Source: an uncultured Pseudomonadales bacterium
Lineage (GTDB): Bacteria > Pseudomonadota > Gammaproteobacteria > Pseudomonadales > Cellvibrionaceae
DNA length: 64,000 bases
Assembly: GCA_947489425.1 (NCBI GenBank)
Contig: CANLDL010000002.1
Coordinates: 682,001 to 746,000, forward strand
Reading direction: 5' to 3'
Shown here: in pieces, positions 18,926 to 28,361 of the stretch
How the letters are laid out: every line of letters starts with the position of its first letter
How positions within the stretch are numbered: the stretch's first letter is position 1
Position numbers and translations under genes: made by a program
Notes under the pieces: generated by a model
Database searches by the model: none
Told to the model about the DNA's origin: nothing
Seen by the model: the letters and a program-made list of their open reading frames with translations, nothing else

Positions 18926-19507
18926 ATGACTTCATCGATCCCGAGTGTCCCTGAAAGCCCGCCTCCTTTTGGTGGCCGTTTTACACGTACATTAGGCCGA
19001 CTTCTTCTCAATGTATTGGGTTGGCGCTTAACAGGTGAAATTCCTAACCAGCCAAAAGTCGTGTTAGTTGGTGCGCCTCATTCCTCTAATTGGGACTTTA
19101 TTCTTGCGATGGCTTGCAGCCTAGCCTGCGGCGTCAAACTGTCTTACCTCATGAAAAAAGAAGCTTTTTTTTGGCCATTTAAAGGATTATTTTTATTAAT
19201 GGGTGGCATCCCCGTCGACAGAAAATCCTCAGAGGATATTGTCCCTCAAATAGTAAACTGGATTAACACCAACGAGCGCGTATGGGTTGCTATTACACCT
19301 GAAGGCACACGCTCTAAAGTAAAACGCTGGAAAACGGGCGCGGCGAGAATGGCTTGGGAGGCACAAGTACCAATTGTATTGGTAGGCTGGGACTATCCAA
19401 CAAAAGTGATGACGATCGGTAAACAATGGCAACCCACAGGGGATGCCGATGCAGATACCGATATGATTAAAGCCTATGTGAGCGAAAACTTTAAAGGCAA
19501 ACAGTAG
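18926..19507 (+). CDS. Lysophospholipid acyltransferase (PlsC-like)
   Basis: A short 193-residue membrane-associated acyltransferase of the LPLAT/AGPAT superfamily. The H-x4-D catalytic motif is in APHSSNWDF near residue 49. The glycerol-phosphate-binding motif is the PEGTR of TPEGTRSKVKRWKTGA near 121, and a GGIPVDR motif III sits near 91. Hydrophobic segments near 25-35 and 61-95 fit monotopic membrane binding. Members act on 1-acyl-glycerol-3-phosphate or related lysolipids, but the substrate is not determined here. It follows argA by 19 bases and precedes a glycerophosphodiester phosphodiesterase gene by 26 bases, so a lipid-turnover pair is plausible. Confidence 0.82.
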   Translation: MTSSIPSVPESPPPFGGRFTRTLGRLLLNVLGWRLTGEIPNQPKVVLVGAPHSSNWDFILAMACSLACGVKLSYLMKKEAFFWPFKGLFLLMGGIPVDRKSSEDIVPQIVNWINTNERVWVAITPEGTRSKVKRWKTGAARMAWEAQVPIVLVGWDYPTKVMTIGKQWQPTGDADADTDMIKAYVSENFKGKQ

Positions 19508-19533
19508 CTTTTATTAAGAGTGCATTGATAAAA

Positions 19534-20289
19534 ATGAAACAAACACTCACCCTAATTGCACACCGCGGCTATTCTGCCAGCTACCCCGAAAACACTCTCA
19601 TTGCCTATCAAGCAGCTTATGATTTTGGCGCACGCTTTGTAGAACTCGACATTCAACTAAGCAGTGACCTTGTCCCCATATTACATCACGACCTAAGCCT
19701 TAAACGTATGACAGGTATCGACAGTAGTATTTGTACTACCACCTCAGAGCAGCTCACACACTACAAGGCGAGCTACCCCAAAACCTTCGGCAATAAATTT
19801 TCTGACAACACCTTTACAACACTTAAGCAATTCTGCCAGTGGCTACAACAACACCGTGATGTCACCACCTTTATAGAAATCAAACAAGAATCTATCGACC
19901 ACTTTGGAATAGAAGCTGTCATCAATGCCATTTATCATGAAATCGATACAAGTAATGTGCAAGCGCAAGCCGTTGTGATTTCATATAACAAAAGCATTAT
20001 TGAGATCATGCGAAAGCGCCATCACCTACAGATAGGCTGGGTATTACCTGCCCTTGATAAAAAAGCCAGCAACAGTTTGGAGCAACTCAAGCCCGACTTT
20101 GCATTTTGCGATATTGATTTTTTAAAAAATGGCGACGAAAAGCTCTGGCAGGGCCAATGGAAGTGGGCGATTTACAATGCCGACGACGTAAAAACAGTCA
20201 TTGCCATGGCAAACCGTGGCATAACATTGATAGAAACTAATGAGATAGGCATATTGATACAGGATAAAAAGTTAGCAGGCTTGCTATAA
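19534..20289 (+). CDS. Glycerophosphodiester phosphodiesterase
   Basis: The enzyme hydrolyses glycerophosphodiesters to glycerol 3-phosphate and an alcohol. The 251-residue TIM-barrel protein begins with IAHRGYSASYPENT (catalytic His and metal-binding Glu), then VELDIQLSSD and ILHHDLSLKRMTG with the second catalytic His, and near the C-terminus WAIYNADDVKTVIAMANRG. No signal peptide is seen, so it resembles the cytosolic UgpQ type rather than periplasmic GlpQ. An ATG at 19534 is preferred to a TTG three codons upstream, as it places HRG at the usual distance from the start. Confidence 0.88.
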   Translation: MKQTLTLIAHRGYSASYPENTLIAYQAAYDFGARFVELDIQLSSDLVPILHHDLSLKRMTGIDSSICTTTSEQLTHYKASYPKTFGNKFSDNTFTTLKQFCQWLQQHRDVTTFIEIKQESIDHFGIEAVINAIYHEIDTSNVQAQAVVISYNKSIIEIMRKRHHLQIGWVLPALDKKASNSLEQLKPDFAFCDIDFLKNGDEKLWQGQWKWAIYNADDVKTVIAMANRGITLIETNEIGILIQDKKLAGLL

Positions 20290-20357
20290 ACGCTTGCACA
20301 ATCAATTCCTAAAAAAATATTTCTTTTAACGCAATAAAGTCTTGCAAATATCTCATT

Positions 20358-20392
20358 TTACGCAACAATCAAGAATCCCTTATAATCTTGAT
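20358..20392 (+). promoter_or_regulatory. ilvD promoter with overlapping inverted repeat
   Basis: A consensus -10 element TATAAT (20381-20386) has a weak -35 TTACGC (20358-20363) at 17-base spacing, placing the start about 30 bases before the ilvD ATG at 20425. An inverted repeat ATCAAGA (20368-20374) / TCTTGAT (20386-20392) is centred on the -10 and could be an operator. No binding protein can be named. Confidence 0.5.
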
Positions 20393-20424
20393 CCATTAAT
20401 TCTACCCAGCACTTGAGGTTTACT

Positions 20425-22260
20425 ATGCCAACTTATCGATCCAAAACCACAACAGCCGGCCGCAATATGGCAGGTGCTCGTGCACTATGGCGTGCAACAG
20501 GCATGAAAGATGACGACTTTCAAAAACCTATTATTGCTGTTGTTAACTCATTTACCCAGTTTGTACCTGGGCATGTACACCTTAAAGATTTAGGCCAGCT
20601 GGTAGCTCGTGAAATCGAAGCGGCCGGTGGCGTCGCCAAAGAATTTAATACTATCGCCGTTGACGATGGTATTGCTATGGGCCACGACGGTATGCTCTAC
20701 AGCTTGCCTTCGCGTGACATTATCTCTGACTCCGTCGAATACATGGTTAACGCGCACTGCGCCGATGCCATGGTCTGTATCTCTAACTGCGACAAAATTA
20801 CACCAGGGATGCTCAACGCTGCAATGCGTTTAAATATTCCTGCTATTTTTGTATCGGGTGGGCCCATGGAAGCAGGTAAAACCAAGCTCAGCGAGCAAAA
20901 ACTCGACCTCGTTGATGCTATGGTAATTGCCGCCGACGATAACGCCAGCGACGAAAAAGTCGCCGAATACGAGCGCAGTGCCTGCCCAACCTGTGGCTCA
21001 TGCTCTGGTATGTTTACCGCCAACTCCATGAACTGTCTAACCGAGGCACTAGGCCTTAGCTTACCTGGTAATGGTACAACCCTTGCCACACATGCCGATC
21101 GTGAGCGCTTATTTAAAGAAGCAGGCCAACGCATTGTTGAGATCACACGTCGTCACTACGAACAAGACGACTACAGCGTATTACCGCGCAGTGTTGCGAG
21201 CTACAACGCTTTTAAAAATGCCATGTGTCTCGACATTGCCATGGGTGGCTCTACCAATACTATTTTGCACTTTTTAGCCGCCGCACAAGAAGCTGGTGTC
21301 GATTTTAGCTTGAAAGATATCGACAACCTCAGCCGTACAGTGCCACAGCTCTGCAAAGTGGCACCCAATACGCCGGAATATCACATCGAAGATGTACACC
21401 GCGCTGGTGGCATTATGGCTATTCTTGGTGAACTTGACCGCGCCGGCCTGCTGGATACATCACTACCCACAGTGCATAGCAGCACATTAAAAGAAGCCCT
21501 TGATAAATGGGACATTATGCGCAGCCCAAGCCCTGAGGTGATGCAGTTTTATAAGGCAGGACCCGGAGGCATTCCTACACAAACCGCCTTTAGCCAAGAT
21601 TGTCGCTGGCCTAGCCTCGATGCCGATCGCGCCAATGGCTGTATCCGCTCACTAGAAAACTGCTTTAACACCGAAGGTGGCCTTGCAGTACTTTATGGCA
21701 ACATCTCGCTCGATGGCTGCGTCGTTAAAACCGCAGGTGTCGATGAAGACATTCTAGTTTTTGAAGGCACAGCCCACGTAGTTGAATCTCAAGATGAAGC
21801 CGTGGAAAATATTTTGGCCGACAAGGTCAAAGCTGGCGACGTGGTCGTAGTACGCTACGAAGGCCCCAAAGGCGGCCCGGGTATGCAAGAGATGCTCTAC
21901 CCAACCAGCTACATTAAATCAAAAGGTTTGGGTAAAGCCTGCGCCCTATTAACCGATGGGCGCTTTTCAGGTGGCACCTCGGGCTTATCTATCGGTCACG
22001 TCTCACCGGAGGCAGCAAGCGGTGGTGCTATTGGTTTAATTAACGATGGTGATAAAATTAAAATCGACATCCCTAACCGCACTATCAATGTATTAGTCAG
22101 TGATGAGGAACTTGCCAAACGTCGTGAAGAGCAAGACAAAAAAGGCTGGAAGCCCGTAGAAGAACGCCCACGAAAAGTAACCACTGCACTTAAAGCCTAT
22201 GCAGCATTTGTTACCAGTGCCGATACCGGTGCCGTTAGGGATTTATCTTTGTTGAAATAA
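20425..22260 (+). CDS. ilvD: Dihydroxy-acid dehydratase
   Basis: This iron-sulfur dehydratase makes the 2-keto acid precursors of valine and isoleucine. The 611-residue protein starts [20 protein letters not shown], exactly the family N-terminus, which fixes the ATG at 20425 and rules out a TTG four codons upstream; AGG lies at the usual distance. Cluster-ligand cysteines appear in SNCDKITPG near 122 and [18 protein letters not shown] near 195. The C-terminal [20 protein letters not shown] motif is intact. It is monocistronic, with a promoter at 20358 and a hairpin at 22275. IlvE in the same pathway is encoded at 8707. Confidence 0.97.
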   Translation: MPTYRSKTTTAGRNMAGARALWRATGMKDDDFQKPIIAVVNSFTQFVPGHVHLKDLGQLVAREIEAAGGVAKEFNTIAVDDGIAMGHDGMLYSLPSRDIISDSVEYMVNAHCADAMVCISNCDKITPGMLNAAMRLNIPAIFVSGGPMEAGKTKLSEQKLDLVDAMVIAADDNASDEKVAEYERSACPTCGSCSGMFTANSMNCLTEALGLSLPGNGTTLATHADRERLFKEAGQRIVEITRRHYEQDDYSVLPRSVASYNAFKNAMCLDIAMGGSTNTILHFLAAAQEAGVDFSLKDIDNLSRTVPQLCKVAPNTPEYHIEDVHRAGGIMAILGELDRAGLLDTSLPTVHSSTLKEALDKWDIMRSPSPEVMQFYKAGPGGIPTQTAFSQDCRWPSLDADRANGCIRSLENCFNTEGGLAVLYGNISLDGCVVKTAGVDEDILVFEGTAHVVESQDEAVENILADKVKAGDVVVVRYEGPKGGPGMQEMLYPTSYIKSKGLGKACALLTDGRFSGGTSGLSIGHVSPEAASGGAIGLINDGDKIKIDIPNRTINVLVSDEELAKRREEQDKKGWKPVEERPRKVTTALKAYAAFVTSADTGAVRDLSLLK

Positions 22261-22274
22261 GCTTACCTCATTAG

Positions 22275-22304
22275 CTTGCGGATATTATAAATAATATCCG
22301 CAAG
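22275..22304 (+). terminator. ilvD terminator hairpin
   Basis: A perfect inverted repeat of 14-base arms (CTTGCGGATATTAT and complement) with a 2-base centre starts 14 bases after the ilvD stop. The U-run is poor (TATTAT), but the position and strength of the stem support a transcription end. Confidence 0.6.
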
Positions 22305-22420
22305 TATTATCCATTTTAAAAACATCTCGCCTTTCGCTGTTTTTATCTATCTACATTGCAACTAAAAAATCGTCAAACAAGTTTATACATAAATTTTATT
22401 ATCTCCTCAAGGCATAAATT

Positions 22421-22858
22421 ATGTATCTAGGCAGATTAGATTTTCCATGGCCTCAGCTATATATACTCGCCTGTCTCTCACTGTTTGTTTTTATTTTTTT
22501 CGAGCACCGGGGCTGCCAAAGTGGTCGCGAGATAAAATATAAAATAGCTCTTGGGTTTACCTACATTGCCAATGCAACGCCAATTATTTCTCTTTTTACC
22601 GCTCTCGTCACTTTTACTATATATAATGGTCATCCAACGGTGCAATTATCGGCGAGTATCTCTGCTTGGGAAAACTGGCTCTGGTTTTGGCTGTTTACTT
22701 TATTGATGCATGGCATCAGCTTTTTATTATTAGTGATAAGTTATATTATTCTTTTCAAAAGAAAAGCTCACCCAAAATTTTTCATACACAGAGCATTTAG
22801 CTTGCTGACCTTATGCCTATCATTTTATTGTACAGTCCTTAACATGCCAGACGCATAA
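22421..22858 (+). CDS. Unknown four-helix membrane protein
   Basis: A 145-residue protein that I do not recognise. Four hydrophobic segments (about residues 12-27, 43-66, 84-110 and 118-138) suggest an integral inner-membrane protein with short loops and a small cytoplasmic segment FKRKAHPKF. The ATG follows CTCAAGGCATAA, with a usable AAGG. It stands alone between the ilvD terminator and a convergent GFA-family gene. It has the length and hydrophobicity of a real membrane protein rather than a chance frame. No domain or operon partner indicates a role. Confidence 0.6.
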   Translation: MYLGRLDFPWPQLYILACLSLFVFIFFEHRGCQSGREIKYKIALGFTYIANATPIISLFTALVTFTIYNGHPTVQLSASISAWENWLWFWLFTLLMHGISFLLLVISYIILFKRKAHPKFFIHRAFSLLTLCLSFYCTVLNMPDA

Positions 22859-23117
22859 TTGCCTAAAAAATATTTTATCCAGAAAACCTTTACTGTACGT
22901 ATATAAAAAATGACTAAGGCACGCATAGCCCCCTTATTTATTGCAATGTTTTACACCTAAAACGATTATCCGAATAATAAATACGAATGACAAGAAAAAA
23001 CCTACCACAGGTATTAAAAACTTACTCTTCATCTTGAACCGTTCACCTTAAAAGACAACGCGGGGCTAGCATGCCTTTTGTAAACTTGCTCTGTAGTGTT
23101 TAAGTCTAAACAATATA

Positions 23118-23477
23118 TCATTTACGATCGCAGGAATGATTCATACCATCGGTTGTAGGCACATCAAAATCACTAGGGATAATACCCTCGAGGCACGCGA
23201 TATTGATAGAATACATATTGGGGTTCGAGCGCATTTTGTGATGTGTATAGATGCCACAATGCGAGCAAAAATAATGCTCCGCTATTTTGGTATTAAATTG
23301 ATAAAGGCTTAAAGCTTCACTACCTTTAGTAATAGTTAAAGCATCTAGTGGCACTGGCTGCATAATTGAACCACGCTTTGAACACATAGAGCAATTGCAA
23401 CGGCTCAAATCGTTAAAACCATTTGGTAACATCACTTCAAACTGCACAGTATTGCAGTGACAGCAACCTTTATTCAT
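23118..23477 (-). CDS. GFA/CENP-V-family zinc protein
   Basis: A 119-residue protein of the glutathione-dependent formaldehyde-activating enzyme-like (GFA/CENP-V) fold. It shows the expected cysteine pattern: CCHCNTVQFEV at the N-terminus, CNCSMC near residue 28 and FCSHCGIYTHHK near 70, binding two zincs. The GIYTHH segment and the PNMYSINIACLEG tail are family features. Many such proteins have no proven enzyme activity, so formaldehyde detoxification is not claimed. It is 42 bases downstream of the YugP-like peptidase gene on the same strand. Confidence 0.85.
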   Translation of the reverse strand: MNKGCCHCNTVQFEVMLPNGFNDLSRCNCSMCSKRGSIMQPVPLDALTITKGSEALSLYQFNTKIAEHYFCSHCGIYTHHKMRSNPNMYSINIACLEGIIPSDFDVPTTDGMNHSCDRK

Positions 23478-23519
23478 TTATTAGGCTCCAAACTAAATAT
23501 AGTATTTAAACGATTACTT

Positions 23520-24200
23520 TTATCTAAGTACACGCAACCACCACCATAGACGCAAAATATCTGCAAGCGCAGCAGCAAGGTAAGTCAGCGCAGCAGCTCT
23601 AAGCACCTGCCTTACGGCAGGGATATCATCATTAGATACATAACCTTCTTTTAGTATAGGTAGTGCTTTATTAAAGCTGGCATCGTATTCCTCTGGCAGT
23701 ATAGCAACATACATTAAGGCAGAAGCTAACATAGTCACAATACCAATAGCAGCACCCAATAAGATAATATGAGGAACTTTAAATACAAGCGTCACTATCG
23801 GCATAGCAAATAAAATAGCCGTACCGATTTTTTTAATCATAAACGCTTTACCTAAATATTTATCACGCAACTGACTCACTGGTTCTTCGCGTACAAATTG
23901 TATGGCATGCCCCACCTCATGGGTAGCAATAGATACAGCGGTAATTGACTTACCGTTATAAACACTGGGGCTTAGGGAGACGAGTTTTTCGCTAGGGCTA
24001 TAGTGGTCATTGCCTTCTATACCTTCTTCGACTTTTACACCATCAAGTTTAAAGCGCTCAATTAAATGCTCAGCCAACTCACCACCCGTACCGGACATCG
24101 CAGAGATATCTTTGGAGTGACGCCACAATACATACTTAACCCACAGATGTGGGCCATAAGCTAGTAAAACCAGCGAGAAGATAATGGCACCATAGATCAT
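23520..24200 (-). CDS. YugP-family membrane zinc metallopeptidase
   Basis: A 226-residue membrane protein. An N-terminal helix (1-18) is followed by the zinc-peptidase motif HEVGHAIQF near residue 92. Further helices lie at about 120-136, 140-165 and 197-215. The ALMYVAILPEEYDASFNKAL segment after the helices carries a conserved Glu/Asp region typical of the YugP/DUF2226 peptidase group. The start ATG sits directly before the first helix. The substrate is unknown. It forms a likely two-gene unit with the GFA-type gene. Confidence 0.82.
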   Translation of the reverse strand: MIYGAIIFSLVLLAYGPHLWVKYVLWRHSKDISAMSGTGGELAEHLIERFKLDGVKVEEGIEGNDHYSPSEKLVSLSPSVYNGKSITAVSIATHEVGHAIQFVREEPVSQLRDKYLGKAFMIKKIGTAILFAMPIVTLVFKVPHIILLGAAIGIVTMLASALMYVAILPEEYDASFNKALPILKEGYVSNDDIPAVRQVLRAAALTYLAAALADILRLWWWLRVLR

Positions 24201-24397
24201 ATTAGCTGCTACCCATTAGTAAAAGCATTTATCGATAGTAGTTATCGCCAAGCTTTGCGTGATATAAGTCGATCAGATATGTTATATAACTCTTACTCAC
24301 TAGCACCATTACAAACTCGTGTAGCAAGCAACTAGATAAAACAATATTTTAGACTGTCTATTTAACGTAGCCTACTTTATTTTTTCACTCTTTTTTA

Positions 24398-25306
24398 TTA
24401 AAAATCTTTATCAATACCATCTACCTTCATACCTCGCCTAGGCGTATATATTTTACCGCTGTTATCAGCAAACCTAAAAGGTACCGACCTTGTATTCGAA
24501 CCACTATTTTTACGTATAACGAAATGTAAATGCGGTCCCGTGGAGTACCCTGTTGAGCCTGCTCGTGCAAGCCTATCGCCAACATTGACTGTATCGCCCG
24601 GCTTAACTAACGCACTACTGTGTAGAATATGTGCATAAACGGCATAGGTCCCATCTTCATGAAGTACATTAATATAGTTAGCCTTATCGAGAAAATAGCT
24701 TTTAGCACCGCCTATATGAAAATTATCTTTAACCCAGATAACAGTTCCTTTTCTTGCTGCGCTAATATAGGTACCCACAGACAATGCAATATCGACCGAA
24801 TAAATATTCGGTCGTCGAAAATGAGAAAAACGTCCCTTAAACGACTGACTAATAATATGCGATTGCTTCGATGAAACAGGAAGCCTGTATAAATGATTAT
24901 CTTGTCTTATTCCTGGCTCACCAATACGCCATATATACTTAAGGCGCGGTCGTTTAGTCAGGTTTTGAGACAGTATTTGAGTAGAATTAGCACCAACGAC
25001 TTGCCTATCAACTCCACTTTCAAAAATAGTAGAGGTCATCTCTACTTCGATAGGTGCGAAGTAGGGATTATGAAAAACTAAAGCGTAACCACCATCATCG
25101 ACTTCTTTTATATATAACCTAGGCTCTAGTGGGCCTTTTTTACTACCTTGATATTCAACCGTCTCAAGATCTTTAGCCTTTTTTGGTTTTTTATCACTAA
25201 ATACCCATTTTCCATTTTCGTCTTTATATTTATAGACTTGTGCTGCAAAGGCGGCCAAATTAAAAGTTAAAAATAATAATAATACTGCTGCTTTTAAAAA
25301 TTTCAT
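24398..25306 (-). CDS. Exported M23 peptidase with N-terminal DUF4124
   Basis: A periplasmic protein of 302 residues. The signal peptide MKFLKAAVLLLFLTFNLAAFAA is followed by a DUF4124 domain (QVYKYKDENGKWVFSDKKP) near residues 23-45, a middle beta region, and a C-terminal LytM/M23 peptidase fold. Zinc motifs are recognisable: the first His is probably the FSHF about 10 residues before YSVDIALSVGT, with Asp in the latter, and the terminal HxH is in TGPHLHFVI. Some members cut cell-wall peptides and others are EnvC/NlpD-type activators. The ATG at 25306 is preferred over a TTG seven codons upstream because it opens directly into the signal peptide. Confidence 0.82.
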   Translation of the reverse strand: MKFLKAAVLLLFLTFNLAAFAAQVYKYKDENGKWVFSDKKPKKAKDLETVEYQGSKKGPLEPRLYIKEVDDGGYALVFHNPYFAPIEVEMTSTIFESGVDRQVVGANSTQILSQNLTKRPRLKYIWRIGEPGIRQDNHLYRLPVSSKQSHIISQSFKGRFSHFRRPNIYSVDIALSVGTYISAARKGTVIWVKDNFHIGGAKSYFLDKANYINVLHEDGTYAVYAHILHSSALVKPGDTVNVGDRLARAGSTGYSTGPHLHFVIRKNSGSNTRSVPFRFADNSGKIYTPRRGMKVDGIDKDF

Positions 25307-25442
25307 TTTATGAATTAATGATAACAAGCTGTTTCTTCGCTTTTTAATATTATAGATAAACTAAAGAGTTTTACATACCATCCATTACTTTTATAACCTA
25401 GCAAATACGCCAAGTAATATTTGAAAAGCTCCTAAGCAGTTA

Positions 25443-26084
25443 TCAACCATTTCCTGTTATAGCTACTTTAAGGCCAAAGCCCACTAATAAACCGCCAACC
25501 ACTTTCTCGATATAGTGTTTACCTTGCTGAAATTTTCTTAACAATACCGGATGGCTTAAAAAGATAGCTACAGCACTAAACCACAATATATGTGCTAACG
25601 AGATAATGGCACCATAAATAATTTGTATCCATAAAGGCGTTTCGGGGTTAACGACTTGTGTAAAGATACTGAGAAAAAAGATTGTTGTTTTTACATTTAG
25701 CACATTGGATATAAAGCCTACTTTAAAAGCAGAAAAATTAGAGAGTGATTTAATACTGCCTTGCTGCTCAATATTTATATCTGCGCTAGAACGAAACGTC
25801 TTCCATCCTATATAAATCAAATAAGCCGCACCAAGATATTTAACGATGGAGAACAAAATAACCGATTTAGAAATAATTAGAGCAAGGCCAGCAATGGAAT
25901 AAACAACATGTACCCAAACAGCTAAGCCCACTCCTAATGAAGAATACAAACCTGCCGAGCGCCCATAAAAAATACTGTTTCGTGTTACCATCACAAAATC
26001 AGCGCCTGGGCTTATCGACATAAAAATGGCAATCAGACTTACGGATATTAACTCAGGTATGTAAAGCGCTAGATCTATGTTCAT
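25443..26084 (-). CDS. LysE/RhtB-family amino acid exporter
   Basis: A 213-residue inner-membrane exporter with about six helices. The family motif FMSISPGADFVMVTRNSIFYGR near residues 22-43 is decisive, followed by GLYSSLGVGLAVW and YLGAAYLIYIGWKTFRS near 88. The ATG at 26084 is chosen over a TTG four codons upstream. Members export lysine, threonine, homoserine or similar compounds, and the substrate cannot be told from sequence. It stands alone, downstream of the hairpin at 26180. Confidence 0.86.
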   Translation of the reverse strand: MNIDLALYIPELISVSLIAIFMSISPGADFVMVTRNSIFYGRSAGLYSSLGVGLAVWVHVVYSIAGLALIISKSVILFSIVKYLGAAYLIYIGWKTFRSSADINIEQQGSIKSLSNFSAFKVGFISNVLNVKTTIFFLSIFTQVVNPETPLWIQIIYGAIISLAHILWFSAVAIFLSHPVLLRKFQQGKHYIEKVVGGLLVGFGLKVAITGNG

Positions 26085-26179
26085 ATTCGCTCTCAATCTC
26101 TTTGTAGAATAATTCGATGCATATAAGGTGAAGATTAGAGTGTATATTGAGTAACAATACCATCCTAAACATTGACAAA

Positions 26180-26223
26180 ATTATTCTGACCATTATATAA
26201 AAATATATAATGGTCAGAATAAT
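26180..26223 (-). terminator. 20-base-arm hairpin after the repeat-protein gene
   Basis: A perfect inverted repeat with 20-base arms (26180-26199 and 26204-26223) and an AAAA loop begins 12 bases beyond the stop of the gene at 26235. On the minus strand it is followed by TTTTGTC. It fits an intrinsic terminator, although the stem has only four GC pairs in its central part. Confidence 0.6.
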
Positions 26224-26234
26224 AAAAGTAGCGA

Positions 26235-27020
26235 TTAAGACTTTTTAAGAACTTTAGCGTATTTCTTAGCAAACTTTCGTACTTTTCTAGATTGAGCTTC
26301 CTCTTGAACTCTTTCTAGTACCGGCAAGTACTTCTTATATCCGGACTCTCCTAAAAGGCGAGCACACCACGCATAAAAATCGTCATTTGTAGCTGTAGTG
26401 CTAGTCAGTGACTCTCCTACAAGAATGTCTGACAATTGGTTTAACATGGTCTTATTTTTTGGAAAAGTTTTTCTAATTGCTCTGACTGCTTGCTTTCTAA
26501 ACTTTGCATCGTCAACAGCAAGGATATTGGTTAACTGCTTTTCTTTCCAACTAAACTTATTGGGTAAATCAGCAACATCATGAACAATTTGGGCATTAGA
26601 TTGAAACAATGGATACCTTTCGTTCATTTTTATTGCATGTTTTGCAATACGCTTATCCTGAGCAGTTTCAGCAATATTAGCGACAAAAGATTTATAGCGT
26701 TCCAAACCTGATGACGCAACTGCCTTAACCGCCCAAGCCAACTCATCGGCCTCGCCCTTAGACAATTCAGTGTTATAGCGCTTATTAACGTCGCTTACGA
26801 TGTAGTCATAAAGCTTAACATCTACAACCCAGTCCCTAAATATTTCTCTGTAGATTTTAACGCGCGCTGCAGGGTCTGACTTTGCCCGCTTAAGGGAACT
26901 CAGATATTTTTTACTCACGGATGCAGGAATATAAGTGAGGTCCTCTAAAACTATTGGCTTGGCCATAACATTAGAGGATAGGAAAAAAATGATAATTATT
27001 AAAAAGATAGATTTATTCAA
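26235..27020 (-). CDS. Unknown exported alpha-helical protein
   Basis: A protein of about 261 residues that I cannot assign. It begins with a clear signal peptide (MNKSIFLIIIIFFLSSNVMA), so it is exported. The rest is rich in Lys, Arg and Ala and predicted mainly helical, with repeating pairs such as RFAKHAIKM-like and FRKQAVRAIRKTF segments that resemble HEAT-type repeats. No catalytic motif is visible. The start is a TTG: the codon at 27020 is spaced 8 bases from AGGGAG, while an earlier in-frame TTG at 27026 is only 2 bases away. It is flanked by its own terminator and stands alone. Confidence 0.6.
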   Translation of the reverse strand: MNKSIFLIIIIFFLSSNVMAKPIVLEDLTYIPASVSKKYLSSLKRAKSDPAARVKIYREIFRDWVVDVKLYDYIVSDVNKRYNTELSKGEADELAWAVKAVASSGLERYKSFVANIAETAQDKRIAKHAIKMNERYPLFQSNAQIVHDVADLPNKFSWKEKQLTNILAVDDAKFRKQAVRAIRKTFPKNKTMLNQLSDILVGESLTSTTATNDDFYAWCARLLGESGYKKYLPVLERVQEEAQSRKVRKFAKKYAKVLKKS

Positions 27021-27191
27021 ACTCAAAACTCCCTAAATTAAATCTCCCTTAGCAGAAGATGATGATTTTATAAGCTCAGATTGCGACAGGCTATGATCAA
27101 ATAATCCACGATCGACAAACCTTATTAAACATAGTTAGCGGCAATACATCAACGATCTATACACATAAATTATAATCAATACTGTAGTAGT

Positions 27192-27599
27192 TTAAGGCTC
27201 TATATTATCAAGAGCCTTGCGTAGCTGACTCTCACTGAGGCCATTGGGGAAAATCGCACTAACGCCGCCTTTAGGATCAAACATAACCAACGAAACAGGG
27301 CCTACTTGCTGCTGCTGCATATAACCTCTGCCAATGGGTGTATTAACGTCGACCGCCAAAAAATTAATAGTCTCTTCATAATCACTACGCACTTTATTAA
27401 GCAGCTCCATCATACTCGCACTACCCACCAATTCTTTATCGTGTGCTAGCACAACACTCCCTAAACCTTGCCCAACGACAGAGAGATCATCTTTAAAGCC
27501 TCTAGGCAATAAGGCAATACCCACAGCAATAACACCACAAATAGCCAATATAACACCCAGTTTAATCAGCTTGGCCGAACCTTTTTGTTGAATCATCAT
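27192..27599 (-). CDS. Membrane-anchored thioredoxin-like protein lacking the CXXC motif
   Basis: A 135-residue protein with an N-terminal membrane anchor (about 10-28), then a domain whose pattern resembles a thioredoxin fold: a helix with MMELLNKVRSDYEE, the strand INFLAVDVN, GRGYMQQQQVGPVSLVMFDPKGG and a final amphipathic helix. There are no cysteines, so it is not a redox enzyme; the segment before GPVSLVMFD corresponds to the cis-Pro region. It is the last gene of the lgt-to-DUF1624 minus-strand run, 54 bases after the previous stop. The family call is inferred from fold pattern only. Confidence 0.5.
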   Translation of the reverse strand: MMIQQKGSAKLIKLGVILAICGVIAVGIALLPRGFKDDLSVVGQGLGSVVLAHDKELVGSASMMELLNKVRSDYEETINFLAVDVNTPIGRGYMQQQQVGPVSLVMFDPKGGVSAIFPNGLSESQLRKALDNIEP

Positions 27600-27653
27600 T
27601 CAGTTCCTAAAATTATGAATACTCTACTATACGTTATGGATGCAAAACATACC

Positions 27654-28337
27654 TTATATCATCTGAACCAATATCAGCCCACCAAATAACAAAGGCTGGT
27701 GAATCAAATATATAATCAAACCATGCCCACCCATAAAGGCAAATAGATTAATTACCTTACTTTGCGGTATATCAAACTGCCTTACAGGTAATAGGCCGCC
27801 TACAGCTACTCCGATAAGAATAGCGCTCAACCACGGGAATAGAGGTACATAATCTTCGGCGTCCCAGGGTGCAAGGCCTATCCAGCCAAAGGGCATATCA
27901 CTGTTTATTAGCGATAGATTGTAGCTAATTAAAATCAACAGGCCCAAACCCAATGCTATTTTTGGGTACTTTATAAAAGGGGCCGAGATAACAGAGCCAG
28001 CAGCAATAAAATGCAATATACCAAAATAAATCCACGAATTCGGGAATAAGAACAGCGACATCACTGTTACCACAAACGCACCGGCTATTAATTGAATAAA
28101 CCGTTTTAAAAATGCCTGCCGTTTAAATTGCGCACCGTGAGCGAGGGATAGACTTACACCAATGGTGAAAGAAAAAATAGTAATAATGACATAGCGAAAC
28201 TGCCACCATTTATCGCCATTGGGAACATTCCAATCAACCCAACCAAAGTAGCGCAGGTCGTAACAAAAATGAAAAACAATCATCAGCACAATGGCAAAAC
28301 CACGTAATGCATCGAGCCAGAGTAATCGTTGTTTCAA
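27654..28337 (-). CDS. DUF1624 membrane acyltransferase-like protein
   Basis: A 227-residue polytopic membrane protein with about seven helices. It begins RLLWLDALRGFAIVLMIVFHFCYDL, the signature of the DUF1624/heparan-alpha-glucosaminide N-acetyltransferase catalytic-like family. FFGWVDW-like loops and PLFPWLSAILIGVAVG near residue 165 follow. The family is thought to move acyl groups across the membrane, but bacterial substrates are unknown. The start codon is TTG, supported by GAGG 7 bases upstream. It lies 24 bases downstream of azlD in the same run. Confidence 0.78.
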   Translation of the reverse strand: MKQRLLWLDALRGFAIVLMIVFHFCYDLRYFGWVDWNVPNGDKWWQFRYVIITIFSFTIGVSLSLAHGAQFKRQAFLKRFIQLIAGAFVVTVMSLFLFPNSWIYFGILHFIAAGSVISAPFIKYPKIALGLGLLILISYNLSLINSDMPFGWIGLAPWDAEDYVPLFPWLSAILIGVAVGGLLPVRQFDIPQSKVINLFAFMGGHGLIIYLIHQPLLFGGLILVQMI

Positions 28338-28361
28338 GAAATCGCCTCTTCTTTATCTAAC

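Noticed and set aside
20697-21146. 149-codon frame opposite ilvD
   Set aside because: ilvD is certain; the antisense frame follows from its codon use.
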